Below, piece by piece: positions 9,887-21,574 of a stretch of 64,000 nt of DNA. This DNA comes from Cellulosimicrobium funkei (GTDB lineage: Bacteria; Actinomycetota; Actinomycetes; Actinomycetales; Cellulomonadaceae), in the NCBI RefSeq assembly GCF_001019615.1, contig NZ_JNBQ01000011.1, forward strand, positions 1-64,000, in the 5' to 3' direction. The position numbers were made by a program, and so were the translations under genes. The notes beneath the pieces are model-generated. The model was not told the DNA's origin. It saw nothing but the letters and a program-made list of their open reading frames with translations, and ran no database searches. Position 1 is the stretch's first letter. Each line of letters opens with the position of its first letter.

Positions 9887-11518
9887 ATGGCTGAGCTGAC
9901 GATCCGGCCGGAGGAGATCCGGGCCGCTCTGGACAGCTTCGTGAAGTCCTACGAGCCCGAGGGCGCCGTGTCCGAGGAGGTGGGCCGGGTCACCCTGGCC
10001 GCCGACGGCATCGCCCAGGTCGAGGGTCTGCCGGGCGCGATGGCCAACGAGCTGCTGCGCTTCGAGGACGGGACCCTGGGTCTCGCCCTCACCCTCGACG
10101 TCCGCGAGATCGGTGTCGTCGTCCTCGGCGAGTTCACCGGCATCGAGGAGGGCCAGGAGGTCCGCCGGACCGGCGAGGTCCTCTCGGTCCCCGTCGGCGA
10201 CGGGTACCTCGGTCGCGTCGTCGACCCGCTGGGCAACCCGATCGACGGCCTCGGCGAGGTCGCGACGGAGGGCCGCCGCGCCCTCGAGCTCCAGGCGCCC
10301 GGCGTCATGGACCGCAAGTCGGTCCACGAGCCGCTCCAGACCGGCCTCAAGGCGATCGACTCGATGATCCCGATCGGCCGCGGCCAGCGCCAGCTGATCA
10401 TCGGTGACCGCCAGACGGGCAAGACGGCGATCGCGATCGACACGATCATCAACCAGAAGGCCAACTGGGAGTCGGGCGACCCCGAGAAGCAGGTCCGCTG
10501 CATCTACGTCGCCATCGGCCAGAAGGGCTCCACGATCGCGTCGGTGCGCGGCGCGCTCGAGGAGGCCGGCGCGCTCGAGTACACGACGATCGTCGCGGCT
10601 CCCGCGTCCGACCCGGCGGGCTTCAAGTACCTCGCCCCGTACACCGGCTCGGCCATCGGGCAGCACTGGATGTACGGCGGCAAGCACGTCCTCATCGTGT
10701 TCGACGACCTGTCGAAGCAGGCCGAGGCCTACCGTGCCGTGTCGCTCCTGCTGCGCCGCCCGCCGGGCCGCGAGGCGTACCCCGGTGACGTCTTCTACCT
10801 GCACTCCCGCCTGCTCGAGCGTTGCGCGAAGCTCTCGGACGAGCTCGGCGCCGGCTCGATGACGGGCCTGCCGGTCATCGAGACCAAGGGGAACGACGTC
10901 TCGGCGTACATCCCGACGAACGTCATCTCCATCACCGACGGCCAGATCTTCCTCCAGTCCGACCTGTTCAACGCCGACCAGCGCCCGGCCGTCGACGTCG
11001 GCATCTCGGTGTCCCGCGTCGGTGGTGCCGCGCAGGTCAAGGCCATGAAGCAGGTCTCCGGCACGCTGAAGCTCGAGCTCGCGCAGTTCCGTGCGCTCGA
11101 GGCGTTCGCGATGTTCGCGTCCGACCTCGACGCGGCGTCGCGCGGCCAGCTGAAGCGCGGCGCGGCCCTGATGGAGCTGCTCAAGCAGGGCCAGTACTCG
11201 CCGTACCCGGTCGAGGACCAGGTCGCGTCGATCTGGGCCGGCACCAAGGGCAAGATCGACGACGTCCCGGTCGAGGACGTGCGTCGCTTCGAGTCCGAGC
11301 TGCTCGACCACCTGCGCCGCAACACGGACGTCCTGTCGACGATCGCGGAGACCGGCAAGCTGTCGGACGAGACCGAGGCCCAGCTCTCCTCGGCGGTCGA
11401 CACGTTCCGGTCCGGCTTCCTCACGGGTGACGGCACGCCGCTCGTCGGTGGGGACACCGAGGACGAGGCCGAGACGGAGATCGAGCAGGAGCAGATCGTC
11501 CGGCAGAAGAGGGCCTGA
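9887..11518 (+). CDS. atpA: ATP synthase F1 subunit alpha
   Basis: Nucleotide-binding non-catalytic F1 subunit. 543 aa. P-loop GDRQTGKT at residues 173-180, conserved [21 protein letters not shown] and the ALPHA/BETA signature [20 protein letters not shown] lies just upstream of ATG 9887. In the 109-base gap from atpH, the segment GTGCGGCC (9862-9869) just before the Shine-Dalgarno can pair with either GGCCGCAC (9819-9826) or CCGCACC (9844-9850), so two leader structures compete. The acidic tail ending in [11 protein letters not shown] is typical of actinobacterial alpha subunits. Confidence 0.98.
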   Translation: MAELTIRPEEIRAALDSFVKSYEPEGAVSEEVGRVTLAADGIAQVEGLPGAMANELLRFEDGTLGLALTLDVREIGVVVLGEFTGIEEGQEVRRTGEVLSVPVGDGYLGRVVDPLGNPIDGLGEVATEGRRALELQAPGVMDRKSVHEPLQTGLKAIDSMIPIGRGQRQLIIGDRQTGKTAIAIDTIINQKANWESGDPEKQVRCIYVAIGQKGSTIASVRGALEEAGALEYTTIVAAPASDPAGFKYLAPYTGSAIGQHWMYGGKHVLIVFDDLSKQAEAYRAVSLLLRRPPGREAYPGDVFYLHSRLLERCAKLSDELGAGSMTGLPVIETKGNDVSAYIPTNVISITDGQIFLQSDLFNADQRPAVDVGISVSRVGGAAQVKAMKQVSGTLKLELAQFRALEAFAMFASDLDAASRGQLKRGAALMELLKQGQYSPYPVEDQVASIWAGTKGKIDDVPVEDVRRFESELLDHLRRNTDVLSTIAETGKLSDETEAQLSSAVDTFRSGFLTGDGTPLVGGDTEDEAETEIEQEQIVRQKRA

Positions 11519-11520
11519 CG

Positions 11521-13990
<2,470 letters not shown>

Positions 13991-14002
13991 TCCGACGCAG
14001 AC

Positions 14003-14032
14003 GCGGGGCCGGGCCGCTCGGCCCGGCCCCGC
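14003..14032. other. Hairpin between atpD and atpC
   Basis: Perfect 12-bp stem (GCGGGGCCGGGC at 14003-14014 with its complement at 14021-14032), extendable by flanking C-G pairs, in the 102-base gap between atpD and atpC. No T run follows. It may reduce or tune transcription into atpC, or protect the mRNA end. Confidence 0.55.
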
Positions 14033-14092
14033 GGGCGTCGCACCCGGACCCGGACACCACGCCGGGCATGAACCGCCCATGAAGGAGTTCCC

Positions 14093-14359
14093 GTGGCACA
14101 GCTGAACGTCGACCTCGTGGCGGCGGACCGCAAGATCTGGTCGGGCCGCGCGCAGCGGGTCACGGCCCCTGCGGCGGACGGTGAGATCGGCATCCTCGCG
14201 GACCACTCGCCCCTGCTCTCCGTGCTGCGCGAGGGCTCGGTGCGCATCGTGGCCGAGGGTGAGACCCTCGACGTGCGCGTCAGCGGAGGGTTCCTCTCCG
14301 TCGACTCCAACCAGGTCACGATCGTCGCGGACTCGGTCGAGTCCGTACCGGCCCGCTGA
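14093..14359 (+). CDS. atpC: ATP synthase F1 subunit epsilon (short form)
   Basis: Central-stalk subunit. Only 88 aa: the N-terminal beta-sandwich is complete (LNVDLVAADRKIWSG, GEIGILADHSPLLSVL, SGGFLSVDSNQVTIVAD), but the C-terminal helix pair that inhibits ATP hydrolysis in many bacteria is missing. A GTG start at 14093 follows AAGGAG. The lost inhibitory domain suggests that ATPase control differs from the E. coli type. Confidence 0.95.
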   Translation: MAQLNVDLVAADRKIWSGRAQRVTAPAADGEIGILADHSPLLSVLREGSVRIVAEGETLDVRVSGGFLSVDSNQVTIVADSVESVPAR

Positions 14360-14372
14360 CCCTCGCACGACC

Positions 14373-14789
14373 ATGACGCCCCTGGCCTGGCTCGCGATCG
14401 GACTGCTCGTCCTCGTCCTTCTCGCGATCGGGCTGGGGGCGTGGCGTCTGCGCGCCCTGTCCCACCGCGTCGGCTCGTTCGAGTGCGGTGCACGGCGCGC
14501 GGGCGCGGCCGGTGCCCCCTGGGTCGCGGGCATCGCGCACTACGGCGTCGGTCGTATCGACTGGTGGCGGCTGTGGTCGGTGTCGATCCGCCCCGCCCGG
14601 ACGTGGTCGCGCTACGACCTCGTCATCGCGGGCCGCGAGCCGTTCGTCGGCGACGGCCCCGACACCTACCTCGTCCGGTGCCGCTACCACGGCCAGGACT
14701 TCGAGCTCACGATGTCGCGCGCCGCGTACGAGGGGCTCGCCTCCTGGCTGGAGGCCGCGCCGCCCGGTCGGCGCGACGTCGTCGTCTGA
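14373..14789 (+). CDS. DUF2550 family membrane protein
   Basis: 138 aa: one N-terminal membrane helix (LAWLAIGLLVLVLLAIGLGAW), then a soluble part with FECGARR, W-rich WVAGIAHYGVGRIDWWRLWSVS and TYLVRCRYHGQDFELTMSRAAYEGLASWLE. This matches the DUF2550 proteins found after atpC in Actinobacteria (Rv1312 position). Function unknown. It starts 13 bases after the atpC stop, so it is probably on the same transcript. Confidence 0.9.
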   Translation: MTPLAWLAIGLLVLVLLAIGLGAWRLRALSHRVGSFECGARRAGAAGAPWVAGIAHYGVGRIDWWRLWSVSIRPARTWSRYDLVIAGREPFVGDGPDTYLVRCRYHGQDFELTMSRAAYEGLASWLEAAPPGRRDVVV

Positions 14790-14853
14790 GGCGTCGCCCG
14801 TGGGCTGACGCCGCGTCCCGGACCGCCCACCATCGACCCGGAGGACCTGCCTC

Positions 14854-15549
14854 ATGCGTCTCGTCGTCGCCCGCTGCTCCGCCCGCTACACCGGCCGTCT
14901 CTCGGCCCACCTGCCGCTCGCGACGCGCGTGCTCATCGTCAAGGCCGACGGGAGCGTGCTGCTGCACTCCGACGGCGGCTCGTACAAGCCCCTCAACTGG
15001 ATGAGCCCTCCGTGCTCGCTCGCGGTCCGCGAGCCGTCCGAGGAGGCGCGCGAGCGCGGCGTGACCGAGGTCTGGGCGGTGCAGCACGCCAAGAGCGACG
15101 ACCGCCTCGAGATCGAGCTCCACGAGGTCCAGCACGACAGCTCGCACGACCTGGGCATCGACCCGGGCCTCGTCAAGGACGGCGTGGAGGCCCACCTCCA
15201 GGAGATGCTCGCCGCGCAGATCGAGCTGCTCGGCTCGGGGCACACGCTCGTGCGCCGCGAGTACCCGACCGCGATCGGCCCCGTGGACATCCTCGCGAAG
15301 GACGCGAGCGGCGCGACCGTCGCCGTCGAGATCAAGCGCAGGGGCGACATCGACGGCGTCGAGCAGCTCACGCGCTACCTCGAGCTGCTCAACCGCGACC
15401 CGCTCCTCGCCCCCGTGCGCGGCGTGTTCGCCGCGCAGGAGATCAAGCCGCAGGCGCGCGTCCTCGCGACGGACCGGGGGATCGGCTGCCTCGTGCTCGA
15501 CTACGACGCGATGCGCGGCGTCGACGACGTGGACTCCCGCCTCTTCTGA
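14854..15549 (+). CDS. nucS: Endonuclease NucS (EndoMS), mismatch repair
   Basis: Cuts both strands at mismatches and is the main mismatch-repair enzyme in Actinobacteria that lack MutS/MutL. 231 aa. The catalytic residues D145 (GPVDILAKD), E159 and K161 (VEIKRR) have exactly the spacing of D160/E174/K176 in the archaeal enzyme. The C-terminus ends in SRLF, resembling the sliding-clamp-binding tail of the family. ATG 14854 follows GGAGGA. Last gene of the conserved block; a hairpin follows. Confidence 0.96.
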   Translation: MRLVVARCSARYTGRLSAHLPLATRVLIVKADGSVLLHSDGGSYKPLNWMSPPCSLAVREPSEEARERGVTEVWAVQHAKSDDRLEIELHEVQHDSSHDLGIDPGLVKDGVEAHLQEMLAAQIELLGSGHTLVRREYPTAIGPVDILAKDASGATVAVEIKRRGDIDGVEQLTRYLELLNRDPLLAPVRGVFAAQEIKPQARVLATDRGIGCLVLDYDAMRGVDDVDSRLF

Positions 15550-15590
15550 CGCGCGAGACTTCCGGCGCGGGAGCCGCCCACCCGGACGAG

Positions 15591-15638
15591 CAGGCGGTCG
15601 TGGCGCGTCTCGCAGCGGAGAAGGGCCACGACCGCCTG
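15591..15638. terminator. Bidirectional terminator between nucS and the glycosidase gene
   Basis: Perfect 14-bp inverted repeat CAGGCGGTCGTGGC (15591-15604) with its complement at 15625-15638 and a 20-base loop, between two convergent genes. Confidence 0.65.
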
Positions 15639-15673
15639 GTCGAGGGGTCAGGACCGCGGGCTCGGCCGACCGG

Positions 15674-18600
15674 TCAGCACGTGAGGGCCGCGAACGGCGC
15701 CGCGTGCTCGGTGACCGTCCCGGCGGCGTCCGTCACCTGCACCGTCGCCGAGCCCGCCGGGATCGACGCGGCGCGCGCGGAGAACGACTGGTAGGCGTTG
15801 GCGCCCGGGGCGACGCCCGTGATCGTGCGCGACCCGAACGGCGTCACGAGCTCGACGTCCACCGGGCCGCCCGCCCCGGGGCCGCCCGTCCCGACGTACG
15901 ACGCCCGGACCGCGACGTACGCCGTGCCGGCGAGGCAGCGCGGCACCGCGGTGACGTCGACCTGGGGCGTGGGCACGTCGGTGGTGCGGGACCTCACCTC
16001 GAACGACGCGACGCTCACCGTGCCGCGGTCGGCCCGGAAGCCGATCGTCGGCAGGAGCTCGGCGAGCACGTCCGGGTCGGACGTGTCGAGCGCGCCGCCG
16101 GTCGTCGTGCCGCCGTACCAGGTCCACCCGCCGTCCTCCTCGGCGAACACGTCGACGCGCGCGCCGTTCACCTGGAGGGCGATCCGGTCGCCGGGGCCGT
16201 AGCCCCGCAGGCCGAAGTACGGTGACGACCCGTCCGCGCCCCCGACGTAGTCGAGGCCCGAGGCGACGTTCGTGTGGTTGAACCACGCGAGCGCGTAGGT
16301 GCGGTCCGCCGCGGCGAGGCCGAGGAACAGCGAGTCCTCCTGCGTGCCCGCTCCGGAGAACGCGCCGATCTCCGCGATGACCACGGACGTCGGCGTCGCG
16401 CGGGCCGTGCGGTGCCCGTACAGCCCCCAGTAGCGCGCGTCGCCGGACGCGGCGAGCACCCCGTCGCCGGCCGCGACGGCCGGCAGCGCCTCGCCGGAGG
16501 GCCGCAGCGTCGTCCAGTCCGCGGTCGTGTCGGCGTCGAAGTCGTCGTGCAGCACGACGTCGTCGTACCAGGCCGGGTCGAACGTCAGCCGGGCGGTCGT
16601 CGTCGCGTGTGCCTCCTCCGGCGTGCTCGACCCGCCCCAGCGCACGACGGCGCCGATCCGCACCTCGCTGCCGGGGACGGCGTCGGGCCCGGGTGTGACG
16701 TCCCACGACCGGGTCGCCCGGTCCCACGCGCCGAGGTCGAGCGGGCCTTCCGCGCCCACGGCGACGGCGGTCCAGCCGGCCGGGAGGTCGGGCGAGACCT
16801 CGGCGCCGGCGACGGCGTCGTCGCGCGTCGAGATCGTCACGTCGACGCGCGCGGCGCGCCCGACGGCGGGCTCCGCGGCCTCGACGCGTGCCGAGACGGC
16901 GCGGGACACGGGACTCCAGGACTCGAGCTCGGTCACCCCGACGGACTTCCCGGGGGCGGCGTCGAACGTGAGGCGGTAGCTCGTCGTCCGGAGCGGCGGG
17001 AACGTGATGCGGTTCAGGCCGTTGCCGACGGGCTGCTCGGGCACGCGCGTCTGGTCGGGGACGACCTGCCAGGCCGCGCCGTCCCAGTACTCGAGCTCGT
17101 AGCCGGCAGCGGGCTGGACGGCGTCGGCGTCCTGGTAGCCGTGGAAGCGGACGTCGCCGATCGTCGTCGGTTCGGCGAACTCGACCCCGAGCCAGTCGCG
17201 CGCGTTCGGCGAGGAGTAGTTCGACCAGCGCGTGTTCTGCGGCACCTCGTCGTACCAGACCTTGCCGTCGAGGACCCGCCACGCGTCGTCGTACCGCCAC
17301 GTGGAGGAGGCGACGGGGCGCGGGTAGGCGTTCCGGAGCGGGTTCGCCGACGTGTTGACGGCGTGGGGGAGGCGCTGCGGGTCGCCGCTCGGCACCGGGA
17401 CCTCGACCGGGTCGGCGCCCTCGGCGACCGCGTCGGCGTCGGCGTGCAGCACCTGCTCGCCGTCGACGTAGACGCGCAGGCCCGCGCCCGCCCCGTAGCG
17501 CGAGCCGTCGCGGTCGAAGAGGACCGTGACGTTGCGCCCGTGGTAGGGCACGTTCTCCGCGGCGAACCAGTCCCAGTCGGCGGGCACGAGCGGGTCGAGC
17601 ACGAGCGAGTCGTCGGACTGCGGCTGGAGGCCGAGGAGGTCCTGGAGCACGAGGTCCACGTAGCTGGAGTGCAGGTAGTCCTCGGAGTGGTTGTTCCCGT
17701 CGTAGATCCAGCGGTCCTCGTCGGGGTGGTGCGCCTCGGCGACGTACGGCTCGCCGTCGCGGAACTGCGTGCGGACGTAGGTGTCGAACAGGTCGAGGTA
17801 GTCCGCGCGCGTGAGGTCGCCCGCGGCGTCGTCGCGCAGCGCCGTCGCGACGCCGTCGAGCGTGAGCGACGTCGAGAACGGCCACGACGGCCCGTCCCAC
17901 TTGCAGCAGCCCTGGTCGGACGAGCGCCAGAAGTCGGGGGAGCGGCGCTCGGTCACGGTCGGACCGTACGGCGCCGCGAACCCCTGCGGGTCGAGGAGCT
18001 GGTCGAGCGCGACCGCCTGCTCGGGCGTGGCGAGGCCGAACTTCCACGGCACGAACCCGACGTCGAGCCGGTCGCGCAGCCGCTCGTGGTCCGGGTTCTC
18101 CCAGTCCACGACGTCGTAGAAGAAGTCGCGCTCGTCGTCCCAGAGGTAGGTGTCCACGGCCTCGCGCAGCGCGGCGGCGCGGTCGCGGTACTCCGTCGCG
18201 GTCGCCTCGTCGCCGTTGAGCGTCGCGACCTCGACGAGCGCGAGCATGTCCCCGTAGAGGTAGGCGTTGATCGACGGCCGGAACGTGTGGCGACCCGCGT
18301 AGTCGCGGTCGGTCACGTACGACGCGGGCGAGCTCTCCTTGGCGTCGTACTCGGGCGTCTGCCAGTAGAGCCCGAGGTCGGCGTCGAACTGGTTCCCCCA
18401 GTCCTCGACGAAGGTCTCCAGCTCGGGCTGGAGCGCGCGCAGGCGGTCGAGGTTGCCGGTGACCTTCGCGCGCTCGACGATCGCGGTGACCGCCCAGAAG
18501 GAGTACTGGTGCGCCCAGTCGGCGGCCTCGGGGTTCTGCGCCGGCTCGATCTGGCCGGGGCCTGTGAGCCAGTAGTCCTCGTAGTCGTCGAGATAGCGCT

Positions 18601-19054
18601 GGTCGCGCAGCCAGCGGCCCTCGGCGAGCTGGTGGCCCGCCGCGGCGTTGATGGCCTGGTACGGCGCGGCGTAGCCGCAGCAGTCGAGGAACTCCGTGAG
18701 CACCCAGCCCGTGCCGGGCTCGGTGTAGCGCAGGTGCTCCTTGAGCACGCGCCAGCGGTAGTAGTAGACCGCCTCGGCGTCCGCGTCGGGGAGGTCGACG
18801 ACCGGGACGTTGGCTGCGTACCAGTCGGGGTCGGCGTAGCCGTCGAGCTTCTCGCGGACGTCGACGAACGAGGTCCCCGGCCCGACCTCGGGCCGGTCGA
18901 GGGGCGTCGTCGGGTCGCCGGTCGTGGCAGCCGGGGACGTGGCGGGGACGGCCGCGGGGACCGGCGGCGTCGCCGCGACCGCCGGTGCCGCGAGGGCGAG
19001 GGCCAGGAGGCCGGAGGCGAGCGCCAGGGCGCCCGTCGAGCGTGGTCGTCGCAT
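15674..19054 (-). CDS. Secreted multidomain glycosidase, (alpha/alpha)6-barrel, with C-terminal CLAGKAY module
   Basis: 1126 aa, exported: Arg-rich start and hydrophobic TGALALASGLLALALAAPAVAA signal peptide. Residues about 60-560 form a six-hairpin (alpha/alpha)6 glycosidase domain of the MGH1/GH63-like type (VYYYRWRVLKEHL, YQAINAAAGHQL, YWQTPEYDAKESSPASY, WDGPSWPFSTSLTLDG, HSEDYLHSSYVDL). Next come a linker, a discoidin-like beta domain (about 620-740), a NEW3-like Ig domain (about 750-850), a lectin-like domain (about 860-1020) and the ~85-residue module also found in two other secreted enzymes here (C1040 to terminal C1126). Substrate is not certain. ATG 19054 has GAAGGA upstream; longer in-frame starts lack a signal peptide at the N-terminus. 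Confidence 0.85.
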   Translation of the reverse strand: MRRPRSTGALALASGLLALALAAPAVAATPPVPAAVPATSPAATTGDPTTPLDRPEVGPGTSFVDVREKLDGYADPDWYAANVPVVDLPDADAEAVYYYRWRVLKEHLRYTEPGTGWVLTEFLDCCGYAAPYQAINAAAGHQLAEGRWLRDQRYLDDYEDYWLTGPGQIEPAQNPEAADWAHQYSFWAVTAIVERAKVTGNLDRLRALQPELETFVEDWGNQFDADLGLYWQTPEYDAKESSPASYVTDRDYAGRHTFRPSINAYLYGDMLALVEVATLNGDEATATEYRDRAAALREAVDTYLWDDERDFFYDVVDWENPDHERLRDRLDVGFVPWKFGLATPEQAVALDQLLDPQGFAAPYGPTVTERRSPDFWRSSDQGCCKWDGPSWPFSTSLTLDGVATALRDDAAGDLTRADYLDLFDTYVRTQFRDGEPYVAEAHHPDEDRWIYDGNNHSEDYLHSSYVDLVLQDLLGLQPQSDDSLVLDPLVPADWDWFAAENVPYHGRNVTVLFDRDGSRYGAGAGLRVYVDGEQVLHADADAVAEGADPVEVPVPSGDPQRLPHAVNTSANPLRNAYPRPVASSTWRYDDAWRVLDGKVWYDEVPQNTRWSNYSSPNARDWLGVEFAEPTTIGDVRFHGYQDADAVQPAAGYELEYWDGAAWQVVPDQTRVPEQPVGNGLNRITFPPLRTTSYRLTFDAAPGKSVGVTELESWSPVSRAVSARVEAAEPAVGRAARVDVTISTRDDAVAGAEVSPDLPAGWTAVAVGAEGPLDLGAWDRATRSWDVTPGPDAVPGSEVRIGAVVRWGGSSTPEEAHATTTARLTFDPAWYDDVVLHDDFDADTTADWTTLRPSGEALPAVAAGDGVLAASGDARYWGLYGHRTARATPTSVVIAEIGAFSGAGTQEDSLFLGLAAADRTYALAWFNHTNVASGLDYVGGADGSSPYFGLRGYGPGDRIALQVNGARVDVFAEEDGGWTWYGGTTTGGALDTSDPDVLAELLPTIGFRADRGTVSVASFEVRSRTTDVPTPQVDVTAVPRCLAGTAYVAVRASYVGTGGPGAGGPVDVELVTPFGSRTITGVAPGANAYQSFSARAASIPAGSATVQVTDAAGTVTEHAAPFAALTC

Positions 19055-19126
19055 GCGTGTCCTTCGTCGTCGAAGAGCGGGTCCCGCGTGGTCCAGGCAC
19101 GGGGACGTGACTGCGCTGTCGGCCAC

Positions 19127-19155
19127 AGATTCCCACAAGAGCAAACAGAAAACAA
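19127..19155 (-). promoter_or_regulatory. Candidate promoter of the glycosidase gene
   Basis: Read on the minus strand: TTGTTT (19155-19150), a 17-base spacer and GAATCT (19132-19127), in an unusually A/T-rich patch of the divergent 177-bp intergenic region. Motif-based only. Confidence 0.4.
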
Positions 19156-19196
19156 CAGCCGTAGCCTCCCGCGTCCGCCGGCGGCCAGGCGCATGG

Positions 19197-19218
19197 TAGG
19201 TTTTGAACATGTTCAAAA
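19197..19218 (+). promoter_or_regulatory. TetR autoregulatory operator and -10 box
   Basis: A perfect 18-bp palindrome TTTTGAACATGTTCAAAA (19201-19218) overlaps the end of a -10-like TAGGTT (19197-19202) and ends 13 bases before the tetR start codon. This is where a repressor would block its own promoter. Binding by the adjacent TetR protein is inferred. Confidence 0.7.
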
Positions 19219-19231
19219 AAGGCCTCGGCGC

Positions 19232-19963
19232 ATGAGCGCGACGCCGAAGTCCGAGCGCACGCGCGCGCACCTGCGCGACGTCGCGGTGCGGATGCTGCGC
19301 GACGTCGGGTACGAGCGCACGACCATGCGCGCGGTGGCCGCCGAGGCCGGCGTGAGCACGGGGAACGCGTACTACCACTTCCCGTCCAAGGACGCGCTCG
19401 TCCAGGAGCTCTACCTCGAGGTGCAGCGCGAGCACGCGGAGCGCGCCGCCCCCGTGCTCGCCCGCGGCGGCTCGCTCGCCGACCGGCTGCGCGGCGTCTG
19501 GGGGGCGTCGGTCGACGCGTTCGCCCCCTTCCACGCGTTCGGAGGCGAGTTCGTGTCGGTCGCGATCCGCCCCGGCTCGGACGCGAGCCCCTTCTCCGCC
19601 GCCTCCTCCGGCTCGCGCGACCTCTCGCGCGCCCTCTTCGAGGAGGTCGTCGCCGGGACGTCGACGCGCGTCCCCGAGCGGCTGCGCGCCCAGCTCCCCG
19701 AGCTGCTGTGGCTCGCCCAGCTCGGCATCACGCTCTTCTGGGTGCACGACACCTCGCCCGGGTTCGCGCGCACCCGCCGGCTCGTCGACGGCGGGGCGGC
19801 GCTCGTCGGCAGCCTCGTCCGGCTCGCCCGGCTGCCCGTCGCGCGCGGTGTGGTCGACGGCGTCCTGGGCCTCGTGCGCGCGGTCCACCCGGGAACGCCC
19901 GGGGCGACGGTCCCGGCGGACGCGGCCCGCGGGCGCGGGGGCGAGCAGGAGGTGGGCGCGTGA
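19232..19963 (+). CDS. TetR family transcriptional regulator
   Basis: 243 aa. N-terminal TetR helix-turn-helix: TTMRAVAAEAGVSTGNAYYHFPSKDALVQELY at about residues 30-62. The ligand domain is not assignable, and the last ~25 residues are Gly/Ala/Arg-rich. The ATG at 19232 lies right after the perfect palindrome. Its stop overlaps the GTG of the next gene, so it heads a three-gene operon with a YndJ-like membrane protein and a DUF1990 protein that it probably represses. Confidence 0.9.
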   Translation: MSATPKSERTRAHLRDVAVRMLRDVGYERTTMRAVAAEAGVSTGNAYYHFPSKDALVQELYLEVQREHAERAAPVLARGGSLADRLRGVWGASVDAFAPFHAFGGEFVSVAIRPGSDASPFSAASSGSRDLSRALFEEVVAGTSTRVPERLRAQLPELLWLAQLGITLFWVHDTSPGFARTRRLVDGGAALVGSLVRLARLPVARGVVDGVLGLVRAVHPGTPGATVPADAARGRGGEQEVGA

Positions 19964-20976
19964 GCCCCGCCGGCGCGGCCCTCGTCTCGGGCCTGGTCGT
20001 CCTCGGCATGGTCGTGGTCCTGCCGCTCGGCCTCCGGCTCCTGGGGCCCGACGTCGTCCCCGCGGCGCGCAGCGTGGCGTGGCCCCTCGCGGGGGTCGCG
20101 GGGGCCGCCGCCGTGGTGCTCCCGCACGGCACCGTGTCCGTTCTCCTCGCGCTCGTCTTCGCGGCGGCGACCGTCGTGCTCGCCGGCGCGGGCGCGCGGC
20201 TGGCGGTGCGCACGGTGCGCGACGTCCGCGACGGGCGGGTCGCCGCGGCGGGACTTGCCTCGCGCGCGGCGACCGCGACCGCGCTGGTCATGCCGGCGGT
20301 CGGGGCCAGCGCGCTGGTCGCCGAGCGTGCCGGGTGGGGGCTCCTCGGGTTCTCCGGGACGTATCTCGCGCTCACGGTCCCGCACATGCTCTACGCCGGG
20401 TTCGGCGCGGCACTGGTCGCGGGCACGGTCGCGCACCTCGCGGTCACCGACCGGCTCGCGGTCGCCGGCGCGTGGGGCGTGCCGGTCGGGACGGTGCTCG
20501 TGCTCGCCGGCTACTTCGTCGGCGACGTGGCCGAGCTCGTCGGCGCGGGAGTGCTCACGCTCGCCCTGTGGGCGACGGCGGTCGCGGCGGTCCGCTCTCT
20601 CGCGCGACCTTCCGGTCCGGCGCGTGCGGCCGGAGGCGGGCACCTCGCGGCTCCCGGGAGCCCGGCGAGCACGGCGGGCGCCCGTGCGCTGGTCGGGACG
20701 GGTGCCGTCGTCGTCGGGCTGTCGATGCTGCTCGCGCTCTGGTGGGCCGCGGGCGAGGCGCTCGGTTTCGCGCACCCGAGCCTCGACGTCATGGCGGCGA
20801 CGCACGGCGTCGCGAACGCGCTCGGATTCGTGCTCTGCACCCTCCTCGGGCTGCGGGTCCTCGCGGCCCGGCAGGTGCTTCCGCACGAGGTCGAGGGTGT
20901 GGACGAGGGGCGTCGCGACGCGGGACAGGACACGACACGCGGGCCCGGGCGGGCCCCGGAGGGGAGTGCGGCATGA
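19960..20976 (+). CDS. YndJ-like polytopic membrane protein
   Basis: 338 aa, about nine hydrophobic segments, with the conserved loop features LALTVPHMLYAGFGAALVAG and ATHGVANALGFVLCTLLGLR, characteristic of YndJ-family proteins. The GTG start at 19960 overlaps the tetR stop, and its stop overlaps the next ATG (ATGA). YndJ-like and DUF1990 proteins often occur together in bacteria; no biochemical role is established. Confidence 0.75.
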   Translation: MSPAGAALVSGLVVLGMVVVLPLGLRLLGPDVVPAARSVAWPLAGVAGAAAVVLPHGTVSVLLALVFAAATVVLAGAGARLAVRTVRDVRDGRVAAAGLASRAATATALVMPAVGASALVAERAGWGLLGFSGTYLALTVPHMLYAGFGAALVAGTVAHLAVTDRLAVAGAWGVPVGTVLVLAGYFVGDVAELVGAGVLTLALWATAVAAVRSLARPSGPARAAGGGHLAAPGSPASTAGARALVGTGAVVVGLSMLLALWWAAGEALGFAHPSLDVMAATHGVANALGFVLCTLLGLRVLAARQVLPHEVEGVDEGRRDAGQDTTRGPGRAPEGSAA

Positions 20977-21494
20977 CGTTCACGTACCCGGAGGTCGGCG
21001 CGACCCGGACGGACAGCTGGCCCGCGGGGTATCGCCACCTGCACGTGCGCCGTCGGCTCACGGATCGGCCCCGGACGCCTGACGACCTCGCGTGGCTCGG
21101 GGAGCAGCTCCTCACGTGGCGCGTGCACGCCGCGGCGCGCGTGCGGCTCGAGACGGGGGCGCCGGTCGCCGAGCCCGGTGCGCGGGTGACGACGCTGCTC
21201 GGTGTCGGGCGGCTCCGCCTGCACGAGCCGTGCGAGGTCGTGTGGGTCGAGCGGTCCGCGTACCGGGTCGCATTCGGGTACGGCACCCTCCCCGGGCACG
21301 CGTTCGTGGGGGAGGAGCGCTTCGCCGTCGAGCGCGACGAGGCGGGCGACCTGTGGTGGAGCATCGACGTGTTCAGCCGCCCGGTGCTGTGGTGGGTGCG
21401 CCCGCTCGCCTTCGCCGTGCCGACGTTCCAGCGGCTCTTCGCCCTGCACCTCGGCCGCGGCGCGAGGCGGCTGCTCGCCTCGCGCGACCGCTGA
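20973..21494 (+). CDS. DUF1990 family protein
   Basis: 173 aa. Recognisable DUF1990 features: TYPEVGATR near the start, the centre with LLGVGRLRLHEPCEVVWV, and YGTLPGHAFVGEERFAVERDEAGDLWWSIDVFSRP near residues 110-145. Predicted soluble, related in fold to lipid-binding START-like proteins; function unknown. It is coupled to the YndJ-like gene (ATGA) and therefore probably under TetR control. Confidence 0.85.
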   Translation: MTFTYPEVGATRTDSWPAGYRHLHVRRRLTDRPRTPDDLAWLGEQLLTWRVHAAARVRLETGAPVAEPGARVTTLLGVGRLRLHEPCEVVWVERSAYRVAFGYGTLPGHAFVGEERFAVERDEAGDLWWSIDVFSRPVLWWVRPLAFAVPTFQRLFALHLGRGARRLLASRDR

Positions 21495-21574
21495 CGTCTC
21501 GCCTCCCGACCCCCGCGCGTCCACGGCCGCACGAGTTTGCACGCCAGGTGTACGAAGTGCGCCAGAATGAGCCC

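Noticed and set aside
19201-19218. Palindrome TTTTGAACATGTTCAAAA as a LexA (SOS) box
   Set aside because: LexA boxes of Actinobacteria have GAAC-N4-GTTC; here the spacing is N2, and the site sits at a TetR gene.
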